Below are positions 1 through 5,732 of a stretch of DNA of 8,405 nt, in pieces (the first letter of the stretch is position 1; every line of letters begins with the position of its first letter). Source of the stretch: CAZFAT01 sp964517075 (lineage in GTDB: Bacteria; Acidobacteriota; Vicinamibacteria; Vicinamibacterales; SCN-69-37); contig CAZFAT010000085.1 in the NCBI GenBank assembly GCA_964517075.1, positions 1-8,405 of the forward strand. The letters are read 5' to 3'. The notes under the pieces are model-generated. The model was not told where the DNA came from, made no database searches, and saw only the letters and a program-made list of their open reading frames with translations. Position numbers and translations under genes: made by a program.

Positions 1-303
1 TCGCGTGCCCCCCCTGGCCCGGAGCCGCTCCACCTCCACGAGGTAGGCCAGTTCAGGTGTGACAACGGTGGAGAGGTTCTCGAAGCCAATGGCTCGCCCG
101 TCGCGATAGTGCTGAGCGGCACGCGCCATCGCCTCGCGGACGCGCGGCCATCCTTTCGCCACGGGTCCAAAGGGGTTGCCGAGGGTCACGTCGTCCGTCT
201 GAGAGAACAGCGCCTTCACCCCCTCGCAGCTTCCCCGCATGAACTCGTCCATGCCCTGGTGGTACTTGGACAGAAAGTCCTCGAGGTCTCGCGGCGGTGT
301 CAT
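1..303 (-). CDS. SnoaL-like / DUF4440 family protein, N-terminal part (cut by window edge)
   Basis: Small alpha+beta-barrel protein of the NTF2-like (SnoaL/DUF4440) superfamily; members are ligand-binding proteins or isomerase-like enzymes and the substrate cannot be read from sequence. The ATG at 303 is the only possible start, because an in-frame TGA lies two codons upstream; no strong ribosome binding site is visible. The visible 101 residues begin MTPPRDLEDFLSKYHQGMDE and contain the family hallmarks: an N-terminal amphipathic helix, then VTLGNPFGPVAKGW (the 'NPFGP-x-x-x-GW' signature of this DUF4440 subgroup), a second helix, FENLSTVV, and the strand YLVEVER. The ORF is open to the window edge. 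It lies just downstream of a broken TPR gene and may now use that gene's promoter. The missing C-terminus is matched by the fragment at the other end of the window. Family assignment is firm; function is unknown. Confidence 0.85.
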   Translation of the reverse strand, partial: MTPPRDLEDFLSKYHQGMDEFMRGSCEGVKALFSQTDDVTLGNPFGPVAKGWPRVREAMARAAQHYRDGRAIGFENLSTVVTPELAYLVEVERLRARGGTR

Positions 304-323
304 GGGCTGTCAACGAGGAGAAT

Positions 324-420
324 TTACGCCGCCGCCTGGCGGAACGCGCGAATGGCCTCGCCATGATTAAAGGCGTACGACAGGCGCAAGGACGGCCGTC
401 AGAGTCGTCAGTCGCAGCAT
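324..420 (-). pseudogene. Remnant of a secreted TPR-repeat protein (signal peptide joined to a TPR fragment)
   Basis: The ATG at 420-418 is preceded by a strong GGAGGA ribosome binding site and starts a signal-peptide-like stretch, MLRLTTLTAVLAPVV, that hits TAA after 17 codons (stop 367-369). In another frame the same DNA (about 386-324) reads LRLSYAFNHGEAIRAFRQAA and then TAA. This is the characteristic first helix pair of a family of secreted tetratricopeptide-repeat proteins, whose members typically read roughly 'GLRLLYAFNHDEAIRAF'. The rest of the gene, normally several hundred codons, is missing. What is seen is therefore a start region and one helix pair brought together by deletion and thrown out of frame. 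The TPR identification rests on motif memory, but the YAFNH-x-EAIR-x-F pattern is distinctive. A short leader peptide upstream of the DUF4440 gene is the alternative. Confidence 0.6.
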
Positions 421-445
421 GGCGGTCCTCCAGGGAAGCGGAACG

Positions 446-486
446 AGTATAGGGCCGGCCGGAACACGGCGGTGATCAGGTGATCA
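446..486 (-). promoter_or_regulatory. Promoter-like region with tandem GGTGATCA repeat
   Basis: On the minus strand TATACT (451-446) is a good -10 hexamer, 25 bases before the ATG of the TPR remnant. No convincing -35 is visible at 17 bases. Instead the -35 zone is covered by two head-to-tail copies of GGTGATCA (471-478 and 479-486, plus-strand reading), with a GGCCGGCC palindrome (about 453-460) between. This may be an activator or repressor site. Any transcript would now read into the DUF4440 gene at 303. Confidence 0.35.
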
Positions 487-507
487 CGCGTGATTCGTCG
501 CGGCGCA

Positions 508-1704
508 TCAGAAGGCGTACGGGAGCGTCACGCCAAAGGTGACCGTGTCGCCGGGCCCGGTCAGCCCGAAGCTGACCGAGGGCTCGATGTACAGCCCCTG
601 GGCGAGCCATGCGGTCAGGCCGAACCGGGCGCTGAAGATCGACGGGCGTCTGACCGTCGCCCCATCGAGCGTCGTGGTCCTGGCGAACGCACCCGAGACG
701 GCCATGCTGATGGCCACCGTGTCGTTGAGCCCGAGTCCGTAGCCCATGGCGAGATCGACGACGTCCGCGGACCGGAAGCGGGCGACCACCTCGCCGGACT
801 CCTTCCGGAAGGCGCGGAAATAGTTGGCGTTGGCGAAAAGCACCACCGGATCGACGCTCTTGATGACGACCACGCCAACGCCGGCCGCGGCCGGCAGCTC
901 CTCGGTCGGCACCTGACCGCTGAGGGTCACGATCGCGTCGGGCCGTCCCACGCGCTCGCGCAGGAACGTATGGCGAACGCCGACCGTGGTGGCTCCAAAA
1001 GCCGCGCGGTCCGTGCGGTCGAGCGTCACCTCGCCGATGTACTGTCGGCTGCGCTGCGCGCTGTAGGAGGTGCCGGCAAACAATTCCGTCTCGTTGAAGA
1101 GACCGACGCGTCCGACGAGCACCGTGGTCAGGGCCCGCTGCTCGAGCGTGGCGAGCCCTGCGACGCCGCCAGCCGACGTCAGCAACAGGTCGTCGCGACG
1201 GGCCAGGAACTGCCCCACGTCCACGACGACATCACCGGGGCCGAGCAGCACCCTCTGGCCGCGCAGGAACACGTCCTCGGCCGTTCGCTCCTGCGGGGCG
1301 TCGCCGATGGGGCCCTCCTGACGGTCCCCGTCCGACGGCGCGCCGGGACGAACGGAGGCGTCCGCCTGGTCGATCGCGGTGCCGCCGGCCCTGATGTCCG
1401 CCAGGCTCGTCGCGGCCCGTCCATCAGGTCCGCTCCCGCTCAGCCAGGTGATGAGCGCGGCGCAGCCGAACCGCCAGGCCGCTCCGATACGCTGGCCGGG
1501 CACCTCGCCGTTCGTCGCGACTCGCTCCAGCACGCTCTCGTCGACGCGCAGCAGCGCGGCGGCTTCGGCCAGCGTCAGGACGGGCCGTTCGCAGGGCGGA
1601 GCGTTTTGGGGGTGCGCCTCGGCCGTACCGAGGGCCGCGCCCCACAGGCAGGCCGCGACGCAGACACCCGGCCAGCGACCGCGCCGTCGAGCACTGGGGG
1701 TCAT
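508..1704 (-). CDS. Outer-membrane beta-barrel with periplasmic excisionase-like HTH domain (Fap-like exporter pore)
   Basis: Probable outer-membrane export pore of the C39-peptidase operon, by analogy with FapF. ATG 1704 is chosen because GAGG lies five bases upstream; a GTG two codons earlier (1710) overlaps the peptidase stop as GTGA and is the alternative. From ATG the protein has 398 residues. Residues 1-30 form a Sec signal peptide ending AEA. Residues about 42-89 (LTLAEAAALLRVDESVLERV ... WRF ... ITWLSG) match the excisionase/MerR-type helix-turn-helix fold (HTH_17). Residues 90-140 are a charged Gly/Pro linker. From about 150 to the end come alternating hydrophobic/polar strands typical of a beta-barrel, finishing LPYAF with the C-terminal Phe used as a BAM sorting signal. 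A DNA-binding-type fold behind a signal peptide cannot act on cytoplasmic DNA and is probably a peptide- or peptidoglycan-facing plug domain. Barrel assignment is strong; the transported substrate is inferred. Confidence 0.82.
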   Translation of the reverse strand: MTPSARRRGRWPGVCVAACLWGAALGTAEAHPQNAPPCERPVLTLAEAAALLRVDESVLERVATNGEVPGQRIGAAWRFGCAALITWLSGSGPDGRAATSLADIRAGGTAIDQADASVRPGAPSDGDRQEGPIGDAPQERTAEDVFLRGQRVLLGPGDVVVDVGQFLARRDDLLLTSAGGVAGLATLEQRALTTVLVGRVGLFNETELFAGTSYSAQRSRQYIGEVTLDRTDRAAFGATTVGVRHTFLRERVGRPDAIVTLSGQVPTEELPAAAGVGVVVIKSVDPVVLFANANYFRAFRKESGEVVARFRSADVVDLAMGYGLGLNDTVAISMAVSGAFARTTTLDGATVRRPSIFSARFGLTAWLAQGLYIEPSVSFGLTGPGDTVTFGVTLPYAF

Positions 1705-1706
1705 CG

Positions 1707-2420
1707 TCACCTCGGCAGGTCGGACGCGCGGAAGAGCGAGGGGCCCACCGCCAGCATCTCGCGCGCGGTCAGGATTTCCGGCCGCGCCATCCGCCGGGGA
1801 CGCAGGGCCAGGGGGGACTCGGCCGTCGGGAGGCCACTGGTGGGCTCGACGACGAAGATGATGCCCCGGCCGTCGGTTTGGAGCCAGGTATCGAGAAACG
1901 AGTAGGCAGGCATGCGGATGTTGCCTCGCGACGGGTCTGCCAGATGCACGCGGTCGTCGGTCACGCCGCGCAGCACGGCGAAATGGGCGTAGCCGCGCGG
2001 TTCGATGAACACGATGACGGGCCCGCCGAGCTGCGGCAACTGGTCCGGCGACAGCCGAAAGCCCTGCGCGCGGTAGCCGCGCGCCTCGGCGACCCGCTGC
2101 AGGTGGAGGAGCGAGAATCCCGTCCGCCGGACGGCCGGCAGCTCGTCACTGGCCAGCAGGTCGAACAGTTGGCGGAGGATGTCCGCCTCGGTGACGGGCT
2201 CGCCGAAGCCGTAGCGCAGAATCGTCGCCAGCGCGGCGGCGCCGCAAGAGAAATCGAACCGCTGCCTGATGAGGTGCTGGTCCCGCAGGTCCTTCACGGT
2301 CCGGGCCGGCCGGTCGGCCCGCAGGCCGGCGCCAATGCCGATCTGGGCCACCGGCGTGGCCGGTGCCGACAGCAGGACGAGTGCGGTCAGGCAGCGGATG
2401 AGTCTCTGCGTGGCACGCAC
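1707..2420 (-). CDS. Secreted C39-family cysteine peptidase (FapD-like)
   Basis: Periplasmic papain-like C39 peptidase, related to FapD and to the peptidase domains that cut double-glycine leaders in bacteriocin exporters. Here it stands alone, with its own signal peptide and no ABC transporter. The GTG at 2420 is chosen because GAAGGGGG lies just upstream and because it gives a clean signal peptide (RATQRLIRCLTALVLL, then SAPATPVAQ). The 58 codons upstream in the same frame show no export signal. From GTG the protein has 237 residues. Active-site residues are all present: Gln53 and Cys59 in RQRFDFSCGAAAL, His146 in GYAHFAVL, Asp162 in HLADPSRG. The QRFDFSCGAAALAT motif is very close to FapD. 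The C-terminal 40 residues are a proline/arginine-rich extension. The stop overlaps the start region of the beta-barrel gene, so the two are translationally coupled. It probably cuts the small protein encoded upstream. Confidence 0.88.
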   Translation of the reverse strand: MRATQRLIRCLTALVLLSAPATPVAQIGIGAGLRADRPARTVKDLRDQHLIRQRFDFSCGAAALATILRYGFGEPVTEADILRQLFDLLASDELPAVRRTGFSLLHLQRVAEARGYRAQGFRLSPDQLPQLGGPVIVFIEPRGYAHFAVLRGVTDDRVHLADPSRGNIRMPAYSFLDTWLQTDGRGIIFVVEPTSGLPTAESPLALRPRRMARPEILTAREMLAVGPSLFRASDLPR

Positions 2421-2468
2421 GCCGCCCCCTTCACTGAGCGACAGGACAGGGCGCGTCCGGCGGAACGC

Positions 2469-2504
2469 ATCGTGCGACGGGCGGATCGCCGGCCGTCGCA
2501 CGAT
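2469..2504 (-). promoter_or_regulatory. Long intercistronic hairpin between substrate and peptidase genes
   Basis: A perfect 12-base inverted repeat, ATCGTGCGACGG (2469-2480) and CCGTCGCACGAT (2493-2504), encloses a 12-base loop that can itself pair three more bases after one G-G mismatch. It sits in the 112-base gap between the 147-residue gene and the C39 gene, 48 bases before the GTG. No T-run follows on the transcribed strand, so it is not a classic intrinsic terminator. Likely roles are a processing or stabilising stem, or a partial attenuator, that lets the first gene be expressed more strongly than the peptidase. Confidence 0.7.
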
Positions 2505-2532
2505 CACCGGCTGCAAGCCCTTCGTCAGGTGC

Positions 2533-2976
2533 TCAGGGCAGAGGGCACTGCTGATGGCCCTGTGGGATCGACACAATGCCGCCACCGGGGCCACTGAGGC
2601 CAGTGGCGACGCACAGGCCTTTGTACGAGGGAGCGACAGCCACTCCGTCGCTGCCTCCCCACGCGTTACTCCAGTTGTTCTGCGTCTTGACGTCGCCGGC
2701 GAAGTGAATGCCCTGCGTGGGTCCGAACGGGGTGTCGGCGATGTTCTTCGACGGAGTGAAGAAGTGCACGTGCAGGCCCTTGACGGCTTCCAACTCGCTG
2801 GAGGCCATTGGAAGAGCCTTCACGCCTTTGAGCAGGGCGAACTCCTGCCCCGCAGAGACTGTCACGGGCGTCGACGGCTTGACGCCTTGCGATTGAGCGG
2901 CAAGCGACATCGGCCCGAGAACCACCGCCATAATGGCGGCGACGACCGATCCTGACACGATGGCATGACGACGCAT
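2533..2976 (-). CDS. Small secreted protein, candidate substrate of the C39 peptidase / beta-barrel system
   Basis: A 147-residue protein I cannot assign to a named family. ATG 2976 has a GGGAGA ribosome binding site eight bases upstream. Residues 1-27 are a Sec signal peptide (MRRHAIVSGSVVAAIMAVVL, then GPMSLAAQ). The striking part is residues 55-67, LPMASSELEAVKG: the E-L-x-x-V-x-G pattern, preceded by a hydrophobic residue, is the hallmark of double-glycine leaders cut by C39 peptidases, although the last residue pair here is K-G rather than G-G. Cutting after Gly67 would release an 80-residue product with two cysteines (122 and 144), an Asn/Trp/Gly-rich middle (QNNWSNAWGGSDG) and a Gly-rich segment (SGPGGG). 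It is the first gene after the promoter, the expected place for a highly expressed substrate. The export signal and context are seen; the substrate role is inference. Confidence 0.75.
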   Translation of the reverse strand: MRRHAIVSGSVVAAIMAVVLGPMSLAAQSQGVKPSTPVTVSAGQEFALLKGVKALPMASSELEAVKGLHVHFFTPSKNIADTPFGPTQGIHFAGDVKTQNNWSNAWGGSDGVAVAPSYKGLCVATGLSGPGGGIVSIPQGHQQCPLP

Positions 2977-3045
2977 TCGGTATCTCCCATCTTACGCCTG
3001 GAACAGACTGAATGAGCGAGCGGTCCGTACTTCGGGGAGGGCAAG

Positions 3046-3074
3046 ATTCTGCGCTCTGCCCGTCACCGTGTCAA
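3046..3074 (-). promoter_or_regulatory. Sigma70-type promoter of the export operon
   Basis: On the minus strand TTGACA (3074-3069) is a perfect -35 hexamer, followed after exactly 17 bases by CAGAAT (3051-3046), which matches the -10 consensus at four of six positions. Transcription would start near 3039, about 63 bases before the ATG at 2976. It lies between the end of the broken esterase gene and the operon, so the export genes have their own promoter. Confidence 0.65.
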
Positions 3075-3151
3075 GGACCAAGGCGCGCCCGAGGCGGGTG
3101 CGCCAGGACGACTCACCGCGCGAGCGTGAACTGACGAAACTGCGATCGTGA

Positions 3152-4106
3152 TCAGCGCGTCGCATTCGTTGCATGGCCCGCCGCAAATGCCTCCCGCGCC
3201 TCGCGGTCGTGATCGAAGCGGACCTCGCACGTGTCGTCTAGAAACATCACGGGCCCGCGCAACGGGTCGAACGCCGGCCAGTCGGGCAGGCCTGGGTGGT
3301 TCGGATTGCCGGACCGCGCGAACCGAATCCACGCATCGGCGACCTTTGCCGCCATCGTCCGGGCCCGGTCGGTGCCTCCGGTCCGGTTCGCGGGTCCGTG
3401 TTGAAGAACACGAACGGCAGTTCGCTGCGGTGAAACGCGCGCGGCAGACCGTCGAGGACGTCGGTCTTCCACGCAAACGTGTAGGCATACGCCGGGGCCG
3501 CGCGTTGCGCGGCCTTGCGTGTGGCCTGGGTGACGGTGCCCATCGAGTACCGCAGCCCCGTCGTGGCGTGTGCGGCAATCTCCACCGGTGCGGCGCGCAG
3601 GTATGCCCGCCGCAGGGCATCGACGATGCTGCCTGGGACCGGATTCGCCCGCTCGCTCAGGTAGGCACGCAGGTCCGCCTCGGACCACGCCTCGCGCGTC
3701 TGGTTGAAGCAATTCAGGCCACCGCCCTCGTTCAGCGTGTGCCCGACCAGCAGTGGCACGTCGGCCGACAGCGCCGGCGCCGTGGGATTGAACGGCACCG
3801 CGAGAATGATCCGGCCGTCGGCGACCGGCCCGATGTTGTCTGAGAGGCTGCGGGCCTGGAACCGCGCAATCTCGGCCGCGGCGTCGGTCGCAGACAGCCC
3901 GTAGCGCTCCGCCAGCAGGTCCGTCAGGACGGACGCGGTTTCGACAACGGCGTTCGCGCTCGCCAACACTATGCGCGGTCCCGTCTGGGCCGATGTCTGC
4001 GCCGCCACCAGCTCGCGCGGCACGCCGGCGGCGATTCCAACGAGAGCGGCAGCACTTCTGAGCGCGTCGCGCCGTGAGGGCAAGCTGGTACGGGACGGGA
4101 CGGCAT
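3152..4106 (-). pseudogene. Type B carboxylesterase remnant: Tat signal fused to the C-terminal half, frameshifted
   Basis: The family hydrolyses carboxylic esters with a Ser-Glu-His triad and is usually about 500 residues. Here a Tat signal (SRRDALRSAAALVGIAAG) runs almost directly into the second half of the enzyme. The oxyanion region and the G-x-S-x-G nucleophile are absent. The catalytic Glu is kept (LNEGGGLN, residue 119 counted from the TTG at 4083), as is the catalytic His (RAFHRSELPFVF, residue 218). Near 3391-3395 the frame shifts by one lost base: FVFFNTDP continues in the next frame as NRTGGTDRARTMAAKVADAW, followed by the expected FARSGNPNHPGLPDWPAFDP and ending at TGA 3152. At the start, the best ATG (4106, with GAGAGG upstream) is out of frame with the Tat signal because GTCCC is present twice; with one copy it reads in frame. 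A serine hydrolase without its serine cannot work, so this is a pseudogene even if the frameshift is a sequencing error. Confidence 0.8.
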
Positions 4107-4266
4107 GAGCCTCTCCGCTCTCAGGTCGAAAGCCATGACGAGGAGGCCGGCATGAGCCACGAATTGTAGACGGCGCCTGGTCGAACCACCAACGGCCCGT
4201 CGGTGCTACTCCGCCCTGAGTGCGTCCACTGGACTAGGTCGCCGCGTGCCGTCTTGCGCGCGGCAG

Positions 4267-4695
4267 CTAGCCGACACCCGACGTCGGTTTGTCCCGCTCG
4301 ATCGAATGGAGCCTGACGGGCAGGAGCGCCGCGTAGCGTCCGAAGTCGGCATCGGTGCTCAGGACCGGAAACGCGCGGCGTTCGGCGACCGCACACAGCA
4401 GGAAGTCCGTATTGGAGCCCTGGACGCCCGCGGCACGACAGGTATTGAAGTGCTCGGCGGCGCGTTCGTAATCCTCGTGGTCGAGGGGTTCGTCGGCGAA
4501 CGCTCGCAGGTGATCCCGCAAACGGCGGAAGACGGTCCGGTCGCGGAGACCACTCAGCAGTTCCTGCCGAATGGGCCCGAGCATCGCGACACGGCCCTGA
4601 CTGACCAAGCGCCGAAGTTCACCCACGGTCTCGTGCGCGGGCGCGCGGCGGCGGAACGCCAGCGACCACACGGAGGTATCGACGATCACTTTCAT
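4267..4695 (-). CDS. vapC: VapC toxin, PIN-domain ribonuclease
   Basis: Magnesium-dependent ribonuclease toxin; family members cut tRNA or rRNA when free of VapB. The 142-residue length is typical. It begins MKVIVDTSVWSLAFRR, and the PIN acidic residues are visible: Asp6 (VDTSVW), Glu45 (PIRQELLSG), Asp97 (SNTDFLLCAVA) and Asp115/Asp117 (STDADF). The whole active site is therefore kept and the gene looks functional. Its ATG (4695-4693) overlaps the vapB stop as ATGA, so translation is coupled and antitoxin is made first. No RNA target can be deduced from the sequence. Confidence 0.93.
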   Translation of the reverse strand: MKVIVDTSVWSLAFRRRAPAHETVGELRRLVSQGRVAMLGPIRQELLSGLRDRTVFRRLRDHLRAFADEPLDHEDYERAAEHFNTCRAAGVQGSNTDFLLCAVAERRAFPVLSTDADFGRYAALLPVRLHSIERDKPTSGVG

Positions 4696-4892
4696 CGCCG
4701 TTTGCGCTGGGTTTTGTAGTTGTAGGCGGGGTCGTAGTCGACGGTCCCGAACATGTCGAGCACGCGCGCCTGTTTGCGCCGCGCGATGTACTCCTGAAGG
4801 GCCTCGGTCACGGCGGCCCTTTTCGTGGTCTTGCCGCCGATCTTCACGGCCTCTTCGAGCAGGCGATCGTCGAGCGCCAGGTTGGTCGCCAC
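4692..4892 (-). CDS. vapB: VapB antitoxin, ribbon-helix-helix type
   Basis: Antitoxin that binds and blocks VapC and, as a dimer, represses its own promoter. The GTG at 4892 gives a 66-residue protein starting (M)ATNLALDDRLLEEAV, which matches where family members start; a GTG two codons earlier (4898) is the alternative. The short strand TNLAL followed by two helices (about 8-17 and 22-40, containing KTTKRAAVTEALQEYI) is the ribbon-helix-helix DNA-binding domain. The C-terminal part, LDMFGTVDYDPAYNYKTQRK, is the toxin-wrapping tail typical of this VapB branch. No ribosome binding site is visible, so translation may start from a leaderless or very short-leader transcript. An inverted repeat overlaps the start. 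Confidence 0.9.
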   Translation of the reverse strand: MATNLALDDRLLEEAVKIGGKTTKRAAVTEALQEYIARRKQARVLDMFGTVDYDPAYNYKTQRKRR

Positions 4893-4925
4893 CCACACAC
4901 GATATCACACATACGAGTGTGTGGG
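4892..4925 (-). promoter_or_regulatory. VapBC operator-like inverted repeat at the vapB start
   Basis: CCCACACAC (4892-4900) and GTGTGTGGG (4917-4925) form a perfect nine-base inverted repeat around a 16-base spacer containing GATATC. The left arm covers the first vapB codons and the spacer holds a possible -10 (TGATAT on the minus strand). This placement suits autoregulation by the VapBC complex. No good -35 is visible upstream. Confidence 0.5.
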
Positions 4926-5193
4926 ATCGGCCGAGGCGCGCGGCTGCTGCGTGGCCGCGCCGATGGAGGCCGACGGCCGTGGATCGCGGGGCGCGCGGTC
5001 CGGCGCATGAAAGATCTCCTACGGCACGGAGGTGTAATTTGCAGGCGCGAGGCTTGCTCGAGCTCATCCAGCAATTTGCGGGCGATAAAATGACTCGCCA
5101 TCTCCGATGAACACGGCCTCGGCCTGACCGCCGCGCCGGCCTGGAAGAGGCTCCGTGGCCCGCGAGGCCGCAGCCGAAAGGGGGAGGGATAAC
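4926..5193. other. Gene-poor spacer between divergent vapBC and the membrane-protein gene
   Basis: I find no supportable gene here. A TAAAAT hexamer (5086-5091, plus strand) could be the -10 of the downstream membrane-protein gene but lacks a -35 at the right distance. The stretch 5030-5101 is less GC-rich than its surroundings and reads as a short helical peptide on the minus strand, but without a ribosome binding site at a proper distance. Confidence 0.4.
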
Positions 5194-5568
5194 GTGCAGG
5201 CGCGCGCGACCATCGGCCTGAACTGGTTCTGGATTGGCATCGCCCTCACGATCCCTTTGGGTGTCGGGCTGCTGGCGGCGGGGCTGCTCTGGTGGCGCCA
5301 ACGCGACGCGCTGATTGGCAACGTGGTCGGCGCCGGGCTGATAGGCGGGTTCGTCCTGTTCTTTATCTGGCGCGAGTACCTCGAGCTCGCCCAGGTGCGC
5401 GCGGCGTGCGCGGAGCGTAACGTCGCGTGCCGGATTCGCCCGACGGATTTCAATCGGTATGCGATTTACGGGTGTATCGGGTTTGCCCAGGTGATGGGTG
5501 TGTTCATGATCGGGCTGTCTGTCGAAGAGCGAGTACGCCGGCAAACCCGGGCACCGGAGTGGCGCTGA
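5194..5568 (+). CDS. Three-helix inner-membrane protein of unknown function
   Basis: I do not recognise the family. GTG 5194 is chosen because GGGGGAGG lies seven bases upstream; a GTG at 5155 in the same frame lacks such a site and would add 13 charged residues. From 5194 the protein has 124 residues. Hydrophobic segments at about 9-33 (NWFWIGIALTIPLGVGLLAA), 40-59 (LIGNVVGAGLIGGFVLFFIW) and 90-109 (AIYGCIGFAQVMGVFMIGLS) are membrane helices. The soluble stretch between the second and third carries two cysteines (72 and 79) and a basic/polar patch (CRIRPTDFNRY). The C-terminus is short and basic. It stands alone, divergent from vapBC and convergent with the broken HNH gene, so context gives no function. 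Coding quality and membrane topology are clear. Confidence 0.72.
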   Translation: MQARATIGLNWFWIGIALTIPLGVGLLAAGLLWWRQRDALIGNVVGAGLIGGFVLFFIWREYLELAQVRAACAERNVACRIRPTDFNRYAIYGCIGFAQVMGVFMIGLSVEERVRRQTRAPEWR

Positions 5569-5655
5569 GCCGCATGTACGAGCTCAAGCATCTTCACGCA
5601 GAACATCACCGGCGTGTCGAGCCTACGGCGCGGCGCTGAGTCTGTGTGGTGCATC

Positions 5656-5667
5656 CGAGGGCCCTCG
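5656..5667. repeat. 12-bp perfect palindrome between convergent genes
   Basis: CGAGGGCCCTCG is a perfect palindrome between the membrane-protein gene and the convergent HNH pseudogene. There is no T-run, so it is at best a weak transcription-end signal; the rest of 5569-5732 shows nothing else. Confidence 0.3.
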
Positions 5668-5732
5668 CGCGGCCGACGAGCGGGGTCGAGGCCCGAGCAC
5701 GCGCCAGCCGAGCGGGTCTGATGCACGGGCGA

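Noticed and set aside
490..1905. 471-codon plus-strand open frame opposite the barrel gene
   Set aside because: It is antisense to a gene with signal peptide, HTH and barrel features. Its translation is rich in Arg, Gly, Asp and Pro with no recognisable domain; long antisense frames are expected in high-GC DNA.
2421..2594. 58-codon N-terminal extension of the C39 peptidase
   Set aside because: It would run through the intergenic hairpin, overlap the substrate gene and bury the signal peptide. The GTG at 2420 has a ribosome binding site and a proper signal.
5030..5101. Minus-strand peptide MASHFIARKLLDELEQASRL with lower GC than its surroundings
   Set aside because: It looks helical and protein-like, but the GGAG is only touching the ATG, the frame then runs into arginine-rich shadow sequence, and I recognise no family. 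It could be a gene scrap.
4696..5544. Long minus-strand upstream extension of vapC (frame open to 5544)
   Set aside because: VapC has a standard start at 4695 coupled to vapB; the extension overlaps vapB and the membrane-protein gene in the wrong frames and has shadow-like composition.
5574..5639. Plus-strand mini-ORF MYELKHLHAEHHRRVEPTARR
   Set aside because: No ribosome binding site, no family, and too short to support.
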